A stretch of DNA of 64,000 nucleotides from Pseudoalteromonas sp. 0303. Its GTDB lineage: Bacteria > Pseudomonadota > Gammaproteobacteria > Enterobacterales > Alteromonadaceae. A model generated the notes under the pieces. It worked only from the letters and a program-made list of their open reading frames with translations, did no database searches and was not told where the DNA came from. This document shows, in pieces, positions 39,701 through 49,560 of this stretch. Position 1 is the stretch's first letter, and each line of letters starts with the position of its first letter. The stretch lies in NCBI RefSeq assembly GCF_013349995.1, contig NZ_JABVXF010000004.1, positions 62,001 to 126,000 on the forward strand, read 5' to 3'. The translations under genes were made by a program, and so were the position numbers.

Positions 39701-39833
39701 TAACCGACGGCGGAGCAATATCAGGGTATTGATCAATGGGTAGGGTAAAGAGCGAGACCAAGCCTGTGAGTAAAATAACTAACGAAATAACGATAGCAAA
39801 CACTGGACGCTTGATAAAAAAATGCGAAAACAT
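36700..39833 (-). pseudogene. RND multidrug efflux pump (AcrB/MexB-type), interrupted by a one-base frameshift
   Basis: Two frames together make a complete pump of about 1044 residues. The first, 39833 to 38928, covers the N-terminal TM and porter domain (FIKRPVFAIVISLVILLTGL, then PDIAPPSVKVSASFPGATAE). The second, open up to 38964, continues with VYMLPGSNALAVTERVKAEM through both TM bundles to the C-terminus. At a run of five G (38971-38975, CCCCC in the coding sense) the text should read QPPTILQVYMLPG, but the frame shifts to QPPLFCRF and stops. One extra G would restore a standard pump. This is either a true lesion or an assembly or homopolymer error; every other part looks intact. Confidence 0.9.
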
Positions 39834-39835
39834 AG

Positions 39836-41062
39836 TTAAGCTCCCTGCTGATTTTTTTCATCATCTTGTTTGCTTGGTTTATCTGGCGCCAGTGGAATAG
39901 TGCCCGTGTTTGGCGTTAATCGGCGTTTTTCAAACTCGGCTAACGAAATCGCTTTTACTTGCTGACCATGACGAATGCGATGCAAACCTTTCACCACCAC
40001 TTGCTCACCGGCACTCAAGCCTCCGCTAGCAACAATTCCTTGTTCACCGTAATGCTCAACAACAATAAAGCGCCGCTCTATCTCACCTGAATCAAGTACC
40101 ACCATTACATAAATACCACCCTGTTCCACTTGGGTGGCTTCTTCAGGGACGACAATGGCATCTTTCAACTCAGATAATTTAATCCGTGCTTTTGTATATT
40201 GCCCAGGTAATAGCTCACTATTAGGGTTAGGCAGCTTTGCTCTTACTTTAAAGGTGCCCGTTTTCGGGCTAATTTTAGGGTCGGTGAAACTCACATCACC
40301 CCAATATCGATACTCACTGCCATCAGGCAAAGAAATACGTACGAAGCCTTCTAGCGCCTTGCCTTGTTGTTCGGCTTGTAGCTGCTCCATCATGCTGGTC
40401 ATACGCCGCTTGGCATTCAAATAATCAAGTGCCGACATATTAAAATTAACGAAAATAGGGTCTATTTGCTGAATGGTAGTAAGGAGTGAAATACCGTTAC
40501 TGCCGACCAAAGCACCGAGATCGGCTTCAGAGCTACCAACCATGCCGCTAATTGGCGCCGTAATACGGGTATATTCTAAATCGAGCTTGGTTTCTTCAAG
40601 TTCTGCTTGGGTTGCTGATAATGACGCTTGCGCTTGCTCTTGAATAGAAATTGCATTGTCGTAGTCGAGCTGACTTGCTGCGTCTTGCTCATAGAGGGGT
40701 TTTAAACGAGTAACATCGCGCTTTGCTTTTGCCAACGCAGCTTGGTCTTTTTGTAGTGCGGCTTTAACGCGATTAAGCTTAGCTCGGTAGGGTCTATCAT
40801 CAATGGTGTAGAGTAAATCACCTTCGTTTACCCAACTACCTTCAACAAATTCAACACTTTGTACAAAGCCGGTGATCCGTGCGCGTACTTCAACATCAAG
40901 TGATGCGTCTGTACGCGCCACGTAATTCCCATACAGCGGCACATCAAACTGCTTAACCTCAGCGGTAACCACTTCTTCAACGATAACTTGAGGTTTCTCT
41001 TTAGAACAACCCAGCAGTGCCGCTAAGCACACGCACCCTATGACGTATTTGTTTAATAGCAT
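39836..41062 (-). CDS. RND efflux periplasmic adaptor (membrane fusion) lipoprotein
   Basis: 408 residues. Lipobox LLGC with Cys19. Barrel-sandwich/lipoyl halves (EVRARITGFVQSVEFVEGSWV; RITAPISGMVG), an alpha-helical hairpin between them, and a beta-barrel with PGQYTKARI, as in AcrA/MexA. First gene of the pump operon, two bases before the pump start. No regulator gene lies beside it. The 74-base gap to mutM may hold its promoter. Confidence 0.94.
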   Translation of the reverse strand: MLLNKYVIGCVCLAALLGCSKEKPQVIVEEVVTAEVKQFDVPLYGNYVARTDASLDVEVRARITGFVQSVEFVEGSWVNEGDLLYTIDDRPYRAKLNRVKAALQKDQAALAKAKRDVTRLKPLYEQDAASQLDYDNAISIQEQAQASLSATQAELEETKLDLEYTRITAPISGMVGSSEADLGALVGSNGISLLTTIQQIDPIFVNFNMSALDYLNAKRRMTSMMEQLQAEQQGKALEGFVRISLPDGSEYRYWGDVSFTDPKISPKTGTFKVRAKLPNPNSELLPGQYTKARIKLSELKDAIVVPEEATQVEQGGIYVMVVLDSGEIERRFIVVEHYGEQGIVASGGLSAGEQVVVKGLHRIRHGQQVKAISLAEFEKRRLTPNTGTIPLAPDKPSKQDDEKNQQGA

Positions 41063-41136
41063 ACAACCTTCTCATTCCTTAAGCCTGTCTCTATCTTGCT
41101 ATCTGTTGCAATACTACATAGATGAGGGATTCTTTG

Positions 41137-41946
41137 TTATTTTTGACAATTAGAGCAGTACACAGTGCTTCTTTGCCCTAATCTAATTTCTTTTAATGGC
41201 TCTTTACACGTTACACATGGCTCACCTTTGCGACCATAAACTAGTAATTGCTGGGCAAAATAACCGGGCTTACCATCACTTTGAGCAAAATCTTTTAATG
41301 TTGTGCCGCCTTGCGTGATAGCCGCAGCAAGTGTTTCTTTAATAATAGGCACTAATTGCTGATAACGCTTTAAAGACACCTTGCCGGCTTCTCGTTTCGG
41401 GTGAATTCCGGCCTTAAATAACGACTCATTGGCATAGATATTACCTACACCAACGACCACAGCGTTATCCATAATAAACTGTTTTATCGGTACTTTTTTA
41501 TTTCTAGACTGTTCGTAGACACGCTTTGCAGCGAAATCATCGGTAAGTGGCTCCGGCCCAAGCTTGGTTAGCAAGGTATGACATTCGCCTGGAGCTTGCC
41601 ATAAGCAGGCACCAAAGCGACGCGCGTCGTTGAGTCTTAGCGCTTTACCTGAGGCTAAAATAAATTCGATATGGTCGTGCTTTTTTAATGGCTCATCTGC
41701 GCTCACAACTCGTAAGTTGCCCGACATTCCTAAGTGCAAAATAACACTACCCAGCTCACAACCGAGTAATAAATATTTTGCTCTACGCTCCACTGAAGTA
41801 ACTTTAAGTCCTTGTAATTGATATACATCATCAGGCACAGGCCAACGCATACTGGCGTTATGAATATTTACTTTGGTCACTGTTTGGTTAAGCACATGCG
41901 GCGTTATTCCCAAACGGCTAACTTCAACTTCTGGTAATTCAGGCAT
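41137..41946 (-). CDS. mutM: Formamidopyrimidine-DNA glycosylase MutM (Fpg)
   Basis: 269 residues. N-terminal MPELPEVE, where Pro2 (after Met removal) is the nucleophile. H2TH region with [30 protein letters not shown] sequence, and a C-terminal zinc finger with the C-x2-C-x16-C-x2-C spacing (CVTC...CSNC). Excises 8-oxoguanine. Confidence 0.98.
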   Translation of the reverse strand: MPELPEVEVSRLGITPHVLNQTVTKVNIHNASMRWPVPDDVYQLQGLKVTSVERRAKYLLLGCELGSVILHLGMSGNLRVVSADEPLKKHDHIEFILASGKALRLNDARRFGACLWQAPGECHTLLTKLGPEPLTDDFAAKRVYEQSRNKKVPIKQFIMDNAVVVGVGNIYANESLFKAGIHPKREAGKVSLKRYQQLVPIIKETLAAAITQGGTTLKDFAQSDGKPGYFAQQLLVYGRKGEPCVTCKEPLKEIRLGQRSTVYCSNCQK

Positions 41947-41957
41947 CTGTGACTCTC

Positions 41958-42449
41958 TTAAAACGGGTATAACGGAAATAACTTAGCAGCATCAGCTTGT
42001 TCAAGCTCAAATACTCGTTGTAACCGCTTATCTAATAAATAGTATTGCTGATCTATGTTGTACAACTGATACACCGCTGGCAACTGCTCCCCGGCTAGCC
42101 ACACGGAGGCAACATAATCAGCCGATGTCTGTGAAATTTTACTCACAGGGAGACTGGCAATAGTGAGTTGTTGATGCTGCCAAAGTTCAACAAGTTGTTC
42201 GAGCTGCTGCTCATCGCCTTGCCATATGGTTTCTTGCAGTGATTGGCTACGCCAAGAGGTGCCGATACGCTCTATTTTTAATTCTGGAAATGCCATTGCT
42301 AAAATGAAGCTTTGCTCTGGGAGTAGTGCTTGTACTCCTTCTTCAACGGGCTGTGTATTGAGCTTTTTATGTAGGCCATTGAAGAAAAAAATCATCAATA
42401 GCATCGAAATAATCACCACATTATTCCATGCTTTTCGGCTCAAGCGCAT
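41958..42449 (-). CDS. Hypothetical membrane-anchored protein upstream of mutM
   Basis: 163 residues, not recognised. One N-terminal membrane segment (about 10-25, [15 protein letters not shown]) with a positively charged N-terminus, then a periplasmic domain of about 135 residues rich in Gln and Leu. Eleven bases before mutM on the same strand, probably co-transcribed. A role in DNA repair is not implied. Confidence 0.7.
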   Translation of the reverse strand: MRLSRKAWNNVVIISMLLMIFFFNGLHKKLNTQPVEEGVQALLPEQSFILAMAFPELKIERIGTSWRSQSLQETIWQGDEQQLEQLVELWQHQQLTIASLPVSKISQTSADYVASVWLAGEQLPAVYQLYNIDQQYYLLDKRLQRVFELEQADAAKLFPLYPF

Positions 42450-42563
42450 CAGTATCTTCCTCAGTTTTCAATATCTTAAAGTGTAACCAAAAAGGACATT
42501 AATTGGCAGTTGTAATTGATCAACAAAATTTCATGTCTGTTATGTATCAATCTGTCGATACTT

Positions 42564-42572
42564 TGCTAAAAT
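42564..42572 (+). promoter_or_regulatory. Extended -10 element of the pyrophosphatase gene
   Basis: TGC-TAAAAT, 28 bases before the ATG, with AAAGGAG as RBS between. The -35 is poor, as expected for extended -10 promoters. Confidence 0.45.
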
Positions 42573-42600
42573 ATCCGCCAAATTTAAAGGAGTTCCGTCA

Positions 42601-43527
42601 ATGTCAATGTATGTAGTGGGTCATAAGATCCCTGATTCAGATTCAATTTGCGGTGCAATTGCGCTTGCTTACTTAAAAAACCAGATCAATGAACCTGCGA
42701 TCCCGACGCGTTTAGGTGAAGTATCACCTGAAACACAATTTATCCTAGATAAATTCGGTTTCGAAGCACCTGAGCTAAAACTTAGCTACGCAGGCGAAGA
42801 CGTTTATATCGTTGACCACACAGAAAAAACACAAGCACCTGATGACATCGATGAAGCACGTGTTGTAGGTGTTGTTGATCACCACAAACTAGGCGACTTA
42901 ACATCATCAACACCACTTGAGTGTTGGATCCGCCCAGTGGGTTGTTCAAACACTATCATCAAAATGATGTATGACTTCTACAACGTAGAGATTCCAAAAG
43001 ATATCGCAGGCATCATGTTATGCGCTATCTTAAGCGACACTGTAATCTTTAAATCACCAACGTGTACAACAGCTGATATCAAATGTGTTGAAGCACTTGC
43101 TGAAATCGCTGGCATCGAAGATTTCAAAGAACTTGGCATGGAAATGTTCAAGGTTAAATCAGCAGTTGAAGGCACGCCTGCACGCGATTTAGTAATGCGT
43201 GATTTCAAAGACTTCAACATGAACGGTAAGCTAGTAGGTATTGGCCAGCTAGAAGTTATCGACCTTGCTGTATTTGATGAGATCAAAGCAGATCTTGAAG
43301 CTGACATCGCAAAGCTTAAAGAGGAAGGCGGTCGCCACTCAGTATTACTCCTGTTAACTGATATCATGAAAGAAGGCTCAGAAATGCTAATTGCGTCTGA
43401 TGACGTATCAGTAATCGAAGCTGCCTATGATGTTAAGTCAGAAGACGGTCGCGTATGGTTAGATGGCGTATTAAGCCGTAAGAAGCAAGTAGTACCACCA
43501 CTACAAGACGCTTTTGCAAAGATCTAA
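42601..43527 (+). CDS. ppaC: Manganese-dependent inorganic pyrophosphatase, family II
   Basis: 308 residues of the DHH superfamily. GHKIPDSDS supplies H8, D12 and D14. D72 and the DHH motif at 93-95 complete the first domain, and the C-terminal DHHA2 domain ends with the SRKKQ motif. Hydrolyses pyrophosphate to two phosphates with Mn2+. Monocistronic, with a hairpin after the stop. Confidence 0.97.
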   Translation: MSMYVVGHKIPDSDSICGAIALAYLKNQINEPAIPTRLGEVSPETQFILDKFGFEAPELKLSYAGEDVYIVDHTEKTQAPDDIDEARVVGVVDHHKLGDLTSSTPLECWIRPVGCSNTIIKMMYDFYNVEIPKDIAGIMLCAILSDTVIFKSPTCTTADIKCVEALAEIAGIEDFKELGMEMFKVKSAVEGTPARDLVMRDFKDFNMNGKLVGIGQLEVIDLAVFDEIKADLEADIAKLKEEGGRHSVLLLLTDIMKEGSEMLIASDDVSVIEAAYDVKSEDGRVWLDGVLSRKKQVVPPLQDAFAKI

Positions 43528-43538
43528 TCTTATTAAAA

Positions 43539-43563
43539 AGACCGCATAAACATTATGCGGTCT
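43539..43563 (+). terminator. Hairpin after ppaC
   Basis: Perfect 11-bp stem AGACCGCATAA / TTATGCGGTCT with a three-base loop. No T-run on the plus strand, so termination may be weak or partly allow readthrough into the next gene. Confidence 0.55.
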
Positions 43564-43607
43564 CTAAGATCAAATTAATTCAATGTTATTAAAAGGATTT
43601 ATATACA

Positions 43608-44417
43608 TTGACTACCTTTATTATTGATGACAAATCAGGCGCATGTGATTCTATGTGGTCTGATGAATATGGATTTAAAGTAACCGTTCCGTTAAACAAG
43701 TACCTTTTCATCCCAACTTTAGAGCCTTTTGAAAATACGCAAGCTCTGAAAATAGGTGCACCTAAATTACTGTTTTATTGCGGCTCTTATGAACAAATAG
43801 TTCTTCATCAAGCATTTTCACTTAACCTTCTAAATACAGATCAATATTCTATTTATGCGAGTAATGCAGTAAAACTTGGGTTCGATAGTTTTGGTTTTAT
43901 TGAAGTATTGCTCAATAACTGGGAACCTATAGCTTATTCAAATATTGAAAATAGCTTAGGCGTATTATTTGGCGGAACAGGTGGGAATATAGCAAATCTG
44001 CATTATAAAGATAATTACAGTACAGTCCTTGCTGTAGAAGAAGCTATAAAACTGGACGCACACTCAGATAGCCCCATATCTCACTATCATCACACCATTG
44101 GCGGCGAAGATTTTTTTGAAAATTTAGATTATACTGGCAATAAAGTCGTTCAAAATATATACTATTTAGCAAGCGAGTTAATTATTTCTATGCAAACGGG
44201 TGAGCGAGGTGGAAATATGAAAGATATTCAATATTCTGGCTGTACTACTTCAGCACAGCAAGAAGCCCCAGCTATTAATATAAACAATGTTGTGGGCTCT
44301 GCAAAAGTTGCTCAGAGGAAAATTTTAAAGCGAAGAAGAAAACCTTCAACTTTAAAGTTCAGAGATGATATGAACATTACTCCTGAAAAAGTTCAGTTTA
44401 AAATGATAGATGTATAA
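43608..44417 (+). CDS. Orphan proteasome/HslV-fold (Ntn-hydrolase-like) protein
   Basis: 269 residues from a TTG with AAAAGGA nearby; no ATG lies near the 5' end. The first ~160 residues follow the plan of HslV/proteasome beta-type Ntn hydrolases: a Met-Thr-Thr start (Thr2 could become the N-terminal nucleophile), an early Asp (D13/D14), K31, a GxG-like YCGSYEQIVLHQAF strand-helix, and the late signature FGGTGGNIA (121-129) followed by AVEEAIKLD and SP. HslV itself is ~175 residues. The ~110-residue C-terminal extension is unlike it, with a basic RKILKRRRKPS patch. No HslU-like ATPase is adjacent. The family assignment is my inference and activity is unknown. It lies between hairpins as a single-gene unit. 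Confidence 0.6.
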   Translation: MTTFIIDDKSGACDSMWSDEYGFKVTVPLNKYLFIPTLEPFENTQALKIGAPKLLFYCGSYEQIVLHQAFSLNLLNTDQYSIYASNAVKLGFDSFGFIEVLLNNWEPIAYSNIENSLGVLFGGTGGNIANLHYKDNYSTVLAVEEAIKLDAHSDSPISHYHHTIGGEDFFENLDYTGNKVVQNIYYLASELIISMQTGERGGNMKDIQYSGCTTSAQQEAPAININNVVGSAKVAQRKILKRRRKPSTLKFRDDMNITPEKVQFKMIDV

Positions 44418-44444
44418 AAGCCGATGTAACATCGGCTTTTTTAT
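44417..44444. terminator. Terminator between the proteasome-like gene and rlmB
   Basis: Stem AAAAGCCGATG / CATCGGCTTTT with a TAA loop and T-run. Placed to end both convergent transcripts. Confidence 0.88.
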
Positions 44445-44464
44445 GTCTGAAATTTTCGCGGCAG

Positions 44465-45211
44465 TTAGATTTGCGTTGCATTACGCTGGCGTAACACTTC
44501 AAATAAACAAATACCGGTCGCAACTGACACATTTAAACTAGATACCGAACCAGCCATTGGGATTTTAACTAATAAATCACAATGCTCACGAGTAAGGCGG
44601 CGCATACCATCCCCTTCAGCACCCATAACAACAGCCATTGGCCCTGTTAGATTTGCATCAAATAACTCTGTATCTGTTTCACCGGCAGTGCCGACAACCC
44701 AAACGCCAGCATCTTTAATTTCACGTAACGTACGCGCAAGATTGGTTACTTGCACCAATGGCACTGTTTCTGCCGCACCGCATGCTACTTTACGCGCTGT
44801 GCCGTTCAGTTTTGCAGACTTATCTTTAGGAACGATGATCGCGTGCACGCCCGCAGCATCTGCACTACGTAAACAGGCACCTAAGTTATGCGGATCTGTT
44901 ATACCATCAAGCACCAATAAGAAAGGCGTTTCTTCACGGGCTATGATCTCATCTAGATCTTTTTCGTTATACATGCGCGCCGCTTTCACATTAGCGATAA
45001 TGCCTTGGTGCTGCTCACCATTTGCTTTATTATCAAGCACTTTACGCTGCATAAATTGTACAGAAATACCGAATTTACGTGCTTGTTCAATAACCGGGTT
45101 TAAACGTTTATCTTCACGCCCTTTTAAAGCGTATATTTCTAAAAAGCGCTCAGGCTCTTTTGCTAATATTGCTTCAACTGAGTGAAAACCAAAAATTAAT
45201 TCATTACTCAC
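44465..45211 (-). CDS. rlmB: 23S rRNA (Gm2251) 2'-O-methyltransferase RlmB
   Basis: 248 residues of the SpoU/TrmH class. Motif 1 [17 protein letters not shown], motif 2 VMGAEGDGM and motif 3 [17 protein letters not shown] form the trefoil-knot SAM site. Overlaps the rnr stop by four bases, the usual rnr-rlmB operon. Confidence 0.97.
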   Translation of the reverse strand: MSNELIFGFHSVEAILAKEPERFLEIYALKGREDKRLNPVIEQARKFGISVQFMQRKVLDNKANGEQHQGIIANVKAARMYNEKDLDEIIAREETPFLLVLDGITDPHNLGACLRSADAAGVHAIIVPKDKSAKLNGTARKVACGAAETVPLVQVTNLARTLREIKDAGVWVVGTAGETDTELFDANLTGPMAVVMGAEGDGMRRLTREHCDLLVKIPMAGSVSSLNVSVATGICLFEVLRQRNATQI

Positions 45212-47691
45212 GTATTATTTGCTCCTCGGCCATTACGTTTACGGGCATTCTTACCCGGTCTTTTTGCCTTTTTGGTGGCTTTTTTCTTACTCTTCTTTTT
45301 GCCGGCTTTTACAGCATCAGCTTGTTTACTATTAGGCTTTTTGCGCCCTTTAGAAGGTGAAGACTTGCCACGTTTTTCATTCTCTTTGTCGCCTGATTTT
45401 GCCTCAAAGCTGCCTGACTGCGGTTTTTTACCAGGAATTTTACCTGCTTTAAGCTGGGCTCGAACACTTGGTTTTGCAGGGGCACTACGGCCACGACGAC
45501 GCGCATAACGGTCTTGTTGCGCCTCACCTGCTAACACTAAGTTTATACGTCGCTCATCAAGACTGACAGATGACACCTGAACCGTTAATTTATCGCCTAG
45601 ACGATAAACGGTGTGAGTTTGTTCACCAATCAAGCAATGCTTAGCACCATCGTAATGGAAGTACTCATTGCCCAGGTTAGTTACATGGATCATGCCGTCG
45701 ATTTGTAAATCGTCTAAGCGTACAAATAAACCAAAGTTAGTTACCGATGAGATCACCCCACCAAATTCGTCACCAACATGGTCTTGCATAAATTCACATT
45801 TAAGCCAATCTGCCACTTCGCGAGTCGCATCATCAGCACGGCGTTCAGTGGTTGAACACTGCTCACCTAAAATATCAACTTCGTCATCAGTGTAGGCATA
45901 CTCACCCGATGTTTGCTGACCTTGCGCTTTAAGTACCGCTTTAATTGCACGGTGCACCACTAAATCAGGGTAACGACGAATAGGCGACGTAAAGTGGGCA
46001 TAGGCTGGTAAAGCTAAACCAAAGTGGCCAATGTTATCTGGCTGATAAACCGCTTGCTTCATTGAACGGAGCAACATGGTTTGAATAAGCTCAGCTTCTG
46101 GGCGGTCGCCTAATTTAGCTAACACTTGCGTTATTTCTTTTGGTGTTGGCTCATCAGAAATCGCGGTTTCGATACCAAGCTCTGATAAAAAGTTTCTGAA
46201 GAAACCAAGCTTTTCAGCATCAGGCTCATCATGCACACGATAAAGCGCACTCGCCTCGTGCTTTTCTAATAATCGGGCTGCCGATACGTTCGCTAAAATC
46301 ATGCACTCTTCGATAAGTTTGTGTGCATCATTGCGAACCACTGGCACGATTGATTCAATCTTACGATGTGCATTAAACACAAAGCGCGTTTCTAAGGTTT
46401 CAAACTCAATCGCACCACGCTCTTGGCGAGCAGCTTTAAGTGCCATGTACATTTGCTGTAAGTCAGTTAAGTGTGGCACCATCTTGGCGTACTCTTCACG
46501 CAGCTTTTCATCGCCTTGTAAAATCGCATTCACTTTCGTGTAGGTAAAACGAGCGTGTGAATTCATCACCGCTTCGTAAAATTTATACCCAGACAACTTA
46601 CCCGCTTCTGACACCGTCATCTCAGCAACCATACATAAACGGTCAACTTCTGGGTTCAATGAGCACAAGCCATTCGATAGCACTTTTGGCAGCATCGGAA
46701 TAACTTGCTCAGGGAAGTATACTGAGTTACCACGTTCAATCGCTTCTTTATTCAGAGGCGTGTTCATTCCTACGTAGTGCGACACATCGGCAATGGCCAC
46801 CCATAAACGCCAACCACCTGATGGTTTGCGCTCACAATAAACGGCATCGTCAAAGTCACGGGCATCTTCACCGTCGATTGTCACCAGCGGTAAGTCACGT
46901 AAATCAACGCGACCTTGCTTTGCTTGTTCATCAACAAACTCACCTAAATGAGCAACTTGCTTTTCAACCGCTTCTGGCCAAACGTGGGGAATATCGTGAT
47001 TGCGTAGTGCAACTTCAATTTCCATACCCGGTGCTAAATGCTCACCCAGTACCTCAGTGACTTTACCTACCGCATTCATATGTCGGCTTGGGTTTTGGGT
47101 AATTTGCACCTGCACCATTTGGTTGTGGCGCGCGCCATTTTCACTACCCGGTAGTATCATAATATCTTGCGTTATGCGTGGGTCTTCAGCCACAACAACT
47201 GCAATACCATGCTCAACAAAATAGCGGCCAACAATCGGGGCTCGCTCATTGGTCAGAACCTTGATGATGCGTGCATCGCATTTGCCACTTGAGCCTTTGC
47301 GGTTGCCTTTAGCAAGCACAATGTCACCGTGCAACACCATATTCATTTGGTGCTTTGCGATAAACCAATCTTTACTCTCACCTTCAACTTCTAAAAAGCC
47401 GAATCCGTCACGATGACCAATGACCTTGCCTTTAACCAGGCCTGATTCATCAATCAATGCGTAGCATTTAAACTTATTGAAATACAGTTGACCATCGCGT
47501 TCCATAGCACGTAAACGACGTTTGAACGCAATTTGACGCTCTGTATCATTCACATGTAATTCGTCACAAAGTTGTGTGAAATTTGCTGGTTTGGCGCGAG
47601 ATTCTAAGTGAGTAAGTATAAACTCACGGCTAGGGACGGGGTTTTCGTACTTTTCTTGTTCTCGACTGAGATTTGGATCCTGTTTTGACAT
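45208..47691 (-). CDS. rnr: Ribonuclease R
   Basis: 827 residues. N-terminal winged helix, two cold-shock domains, the RNB catalytic domain with [12 protein letters not shown], an S1 domain ([18 protein letters not shown]), and a lysine-rich C-terminal tail of about 85 residues. Processive 3'-5' exoribonuclease of structured RNA. A stem-loop lies in its leader. Confidence 0.97.
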   Translation of the reverse strand: MSKQDPNLSREQEKYENPVPSREFILTHLESRAKPANFTQLCDELHVNDTERQIAFKRRLRAMERDGQLYFNKFKCYALIDESGLVKGKVIGHRDGFGFLEVEGESKDWFIAKHQMNMVLHGDIVLAKGNRKGSSGKCDARIIKVLTNERAPIVGRYFVEHGIAVVVAEDPRITQDIMILPGSENGARHNQMVQVQITQNPSRHMNAVGKVTEVLGEHLAPGMEIEVALRNHDIPHVWPEAVEKQVAHLGEFVDEQAKQGRVDLRDLPLVTIDGEDARDFDDAVYCERKPSGGWRLWVAIADVSHYVGMNTPLNKEAIERGNSVYFPEQVIPMLPKVLSNGLCSLNPEVDRLCMVAEMTVSEAGKLSGYKFYEAVMNSHARFTYTKVNAILQGDEKLREEYAKMVPHLTDLQQMYMALKAARQERGAIEFETLETRFVFNAHRKIESIVPVVRNDAHKLIEECMILANVSAARLLEKHEASALYRVHDEPDAEKLGFFRNFLSELGIETAISDEPTPKEITQVLAKLGDRPEAELIQTMLLRSMKQAVYQPDNIGHFGLALPAYAHFTSPIRRYPDLVVHRAIKAVLKAQGQQTSGEYAYTDDEVDILGEQCSTTERRADDATREVADWLKCEFMQDHVGDEFGGVISSVTNFGLFVRLDDLQIDGMIHVTNLGNEYFHYDGAKHCLIGEQTHTVYRLGDKLTVQVSSVSLDERRINLVLAGEAQQDRYARRRGRSAPAKPSVRAQLKAGKIPGKKPQSGSFEAKSGDKENEKRGKSSPSKGRKKPNSKQADAVKAGKKKSKKKATKKAKRPGKNARKRNGRGANNT

Positions 47692-47701
47692 TCACTATCT
47701 T

Positions 47702-47740
47702 GTTAGTTGGTTATGTTGTTATTTTAACCCATAACCTAAC
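47702..47740 (-). promoter_or_regulatory. Stem-loop in the rnr leader
   Basis: GTTA-...-GGTTATG pairs with CATAACC-TAAC around a loop of about 14 bases, ending 11 bases before the rnr ATG. It could limit ribosome access or stabilise the mRNA. No homologous element is known to me. Confidence 0.35.
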
Positions 47741-47872
47741 AATGAGACAGGCAAAAGCTATGAAACTTTTAAGAAATTGATTAATTCTGCCAAAAATGAA
47801 GCTTTGATATTCTTTGCAACAAACACTCTGTGTTAATATTTTCGGAAAATAACAACAAGCTAACATAATTAT

Positions 47873-48721
47873 ATGGATATTAACTTAACCCACCACCTTG
47901 CAACGATGGCCTACAACAGCGCCTATATTGGTCTGTTCATTGCGATCATAGCCGTTGCAAAACTGTCGTATAACTTAGCAACCCCTTATAACACCACCAG
48001 CCAATTAACAGATAATGCCAACAGTGCCTTGGGTTTATCTATTGGCGGCTACTTAGGGGCAATTACCATTATTTATGGCTTTGTTTTAGCTGGGCCTAGC
48101 CAAGGTTTGCTAAGCGATTTGATGAATGTATCACTGTACAGTGTATTAGGTATGGTGCTGCTAACCTGCTCACGTATTTTAAATGACAAATTACTGCTAC
48201 GTTTGTTCTGTAACCAAGAGCAATTAATTAACCAACAAAATGAGGCTGTTGGCTTAGTACAAGCAGCAAACTATATGGCCGCAGCACTGATCATTGGTGG
48301 CGCATTAACCGGTGAAGGCAGCTGGTTATCAGCCATAGTGTTTTATTTTTTAGGGCAACTAATGCTGATCATTTTTGCCAAAGGCTATGATCACCTAACT
48401 GCTTTTAATCTTCACGAACAGCTCGAAAAAGGCAACAAAGCCGTTGCACTTAGCTTTTCAGGCACTATGTTGGCGTTAGCTATTATCTTGTGTCATGCGC
48501 TCATTGGTGGCTTTCATACTTGGCAACAAAGCTTAAGCTTATTCTTTATTGACGCATTATTTGGCTTTTTAATTTTACCAATTGTGCGTTACCTCGTTGA
48601 TAAAATTATCTTTAGCAAAATTTCACTCGACCAAGCAATGCACGACAAAAACACCGCCGTTGCGGTTATTGAAAGCAGCATTGCAATCTGTGTTGCTGTT
48701 ATCATCACTATCGCTATTTAA
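47873..48721 (+). CDS. DUF350 family membrane protein
   Basis: 282 residues with about eight membrane segments, consistent with two tandem DUF350 units of four helices each (second unit from about 125). Conserved-looking GLSIGGYLGAITII and the matching ALSFSGTMLALAII are the repeated cores. DUF350 proteins are often encoded near spermidine-synthase-like enzymes and PspA-type genes. Here a membrane protein and SpeE-like enzyme follow. Function unknown; a channel or carrier is one guess. Confidence 0.85.
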   Translation: MDINLTHHLATMAYNSAYIGLFIAIIAVAKLSYNLATPYNTTSQLTDNANSALGLSIGGYLGAITIIYGFVLAGPSQGLLSDLMNVSLYSVLGMVLLTCSRILNDKLLLRLFCNQEQLINQQNEAVGLVQAANYMAAALIIGGALTGEGSWLSAIVFYFLGQLMLIIFAKGYDHLTAFNLHEQLEKGNKAVALSFSGTMLALAIILCHALIGGFHTWQQSLSLFFIDALFGFLILPIVRYLVDKIIFSKISLDQAMHDKNTAVAVIESSIAICVAVIITIAI

Positions 48722-48741
48722 GCTTATTTATGGAGTAATGG

Positions 48742-49560
48742 ATGAACATCTATAAGCTTTTTATTATTGCCGCTATCACATTTGTTGTTTGCTTAGTGAT
48801 ACGTGCAGATCTACAAGCGCCACTTATTAGTGGCCAATATGGCAACTTTAAAGACTACGACGGACAAGACAAACCTTACCTATTTACTGTGCCAGAAGGT
48901 GGCCAAATGATGCGCTTAGAAATTAAAGGCAGACTGCCTTTAAACTCATGGAAAGCCATTGATATCGAAATTTTTGACCCTGATGGTAACTACTTATTTA
49001 GTTACTCTGATGAACTTTGGGCCGAAACCGGACACGATTCAGATGGAAAATGGACTGAGTACCGAGATTATACTCATCACGATGTCCACTTCCCTAAGAA
49101 GGGGCAATATAGCGCCTACGTCAGTAGTACGTTTGGCCCAAATAAGCGTGCCGAACATTTTAGTTATACGTTTCGTATTATCCCAATCAAAGGTAACAGT
49201 AATTTTATGCTACCGCTGTTATGGATTTCTGGTTTCATCGGCGGTGTAGCGCTATTTGTAATGCTGCATCGTTTAGAAGCTGAGCGTGAAGGCTCTGATA
49301 TTACTTATAAACCAATCAATAAGTTAAACCCTGAGGCTATAAAAGCAATGGAATCGCGCATCTCTGTTTGGCCTATTGTGTTACTGTTTTTAGCACCCGT
49401 GCTCTTCTTTTCCTTCTTGGCATATAGCAAAGGTGACAAAGAGCAAGATTGGCAAGTTTACTCCTATCACCACCTCACGATAAGCGTTGATAAACAATTG
49501 CGTGAACAAAGTATTGGCAGTGCAGGTTTCCGTTCACGAGGCGGCCCAGGTGGAAAATAA
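48742..49560 (+). CDS. Hypothetical three-TM membrane protein in the DUF350-SpeE cassette
   Basis: 272 residues. TM near 5-22, then about 130 residues of beta-rich extracytoplasmic domain (IEIFDPDGNYLFSYSD, HFPKKGQYSAYVSSTFG), then two TMs (about 155-175 and 211-230), and a tail ending FRSRGGPGGK. Not a family I recognise. RBS GGAG precedes the ATG. Overlaps the SpeE-like gene by 11 bases, so translation is coupled and the products probably act together. Confidence 0.75.
   Translation: MNIYKLFIIAAITFVVCLVIRADLQAPLISGQYGNFKDYDGQDKPYLFTVPEGGQMMRLEIKGRLPLNSWKAIDIEIFDPDGNYLFSYSDELWAETGHDSDGKWTEYRDYTHHDVHFPKKGQYSAYVSSTFGPNKRAEHFSYTFRIIPIKGNSNFMLPLLWISGFIGGVALFVMLHRLEAEREGSDITYKPINKLNPEAIKAMESRISVWPIVLLFLAPVLFFSFLAYSKGDKEQDWQVYSYHHLTISVDKQLREQSIGSAGFRSRGGPGGK

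Noticed and set aside
47814-47839. Promoter TTGCAA-TAATAT before the DUF350 gene
   Set aside because: Spacer is only 14 bases, too short for a normal sigma-70 promoter.
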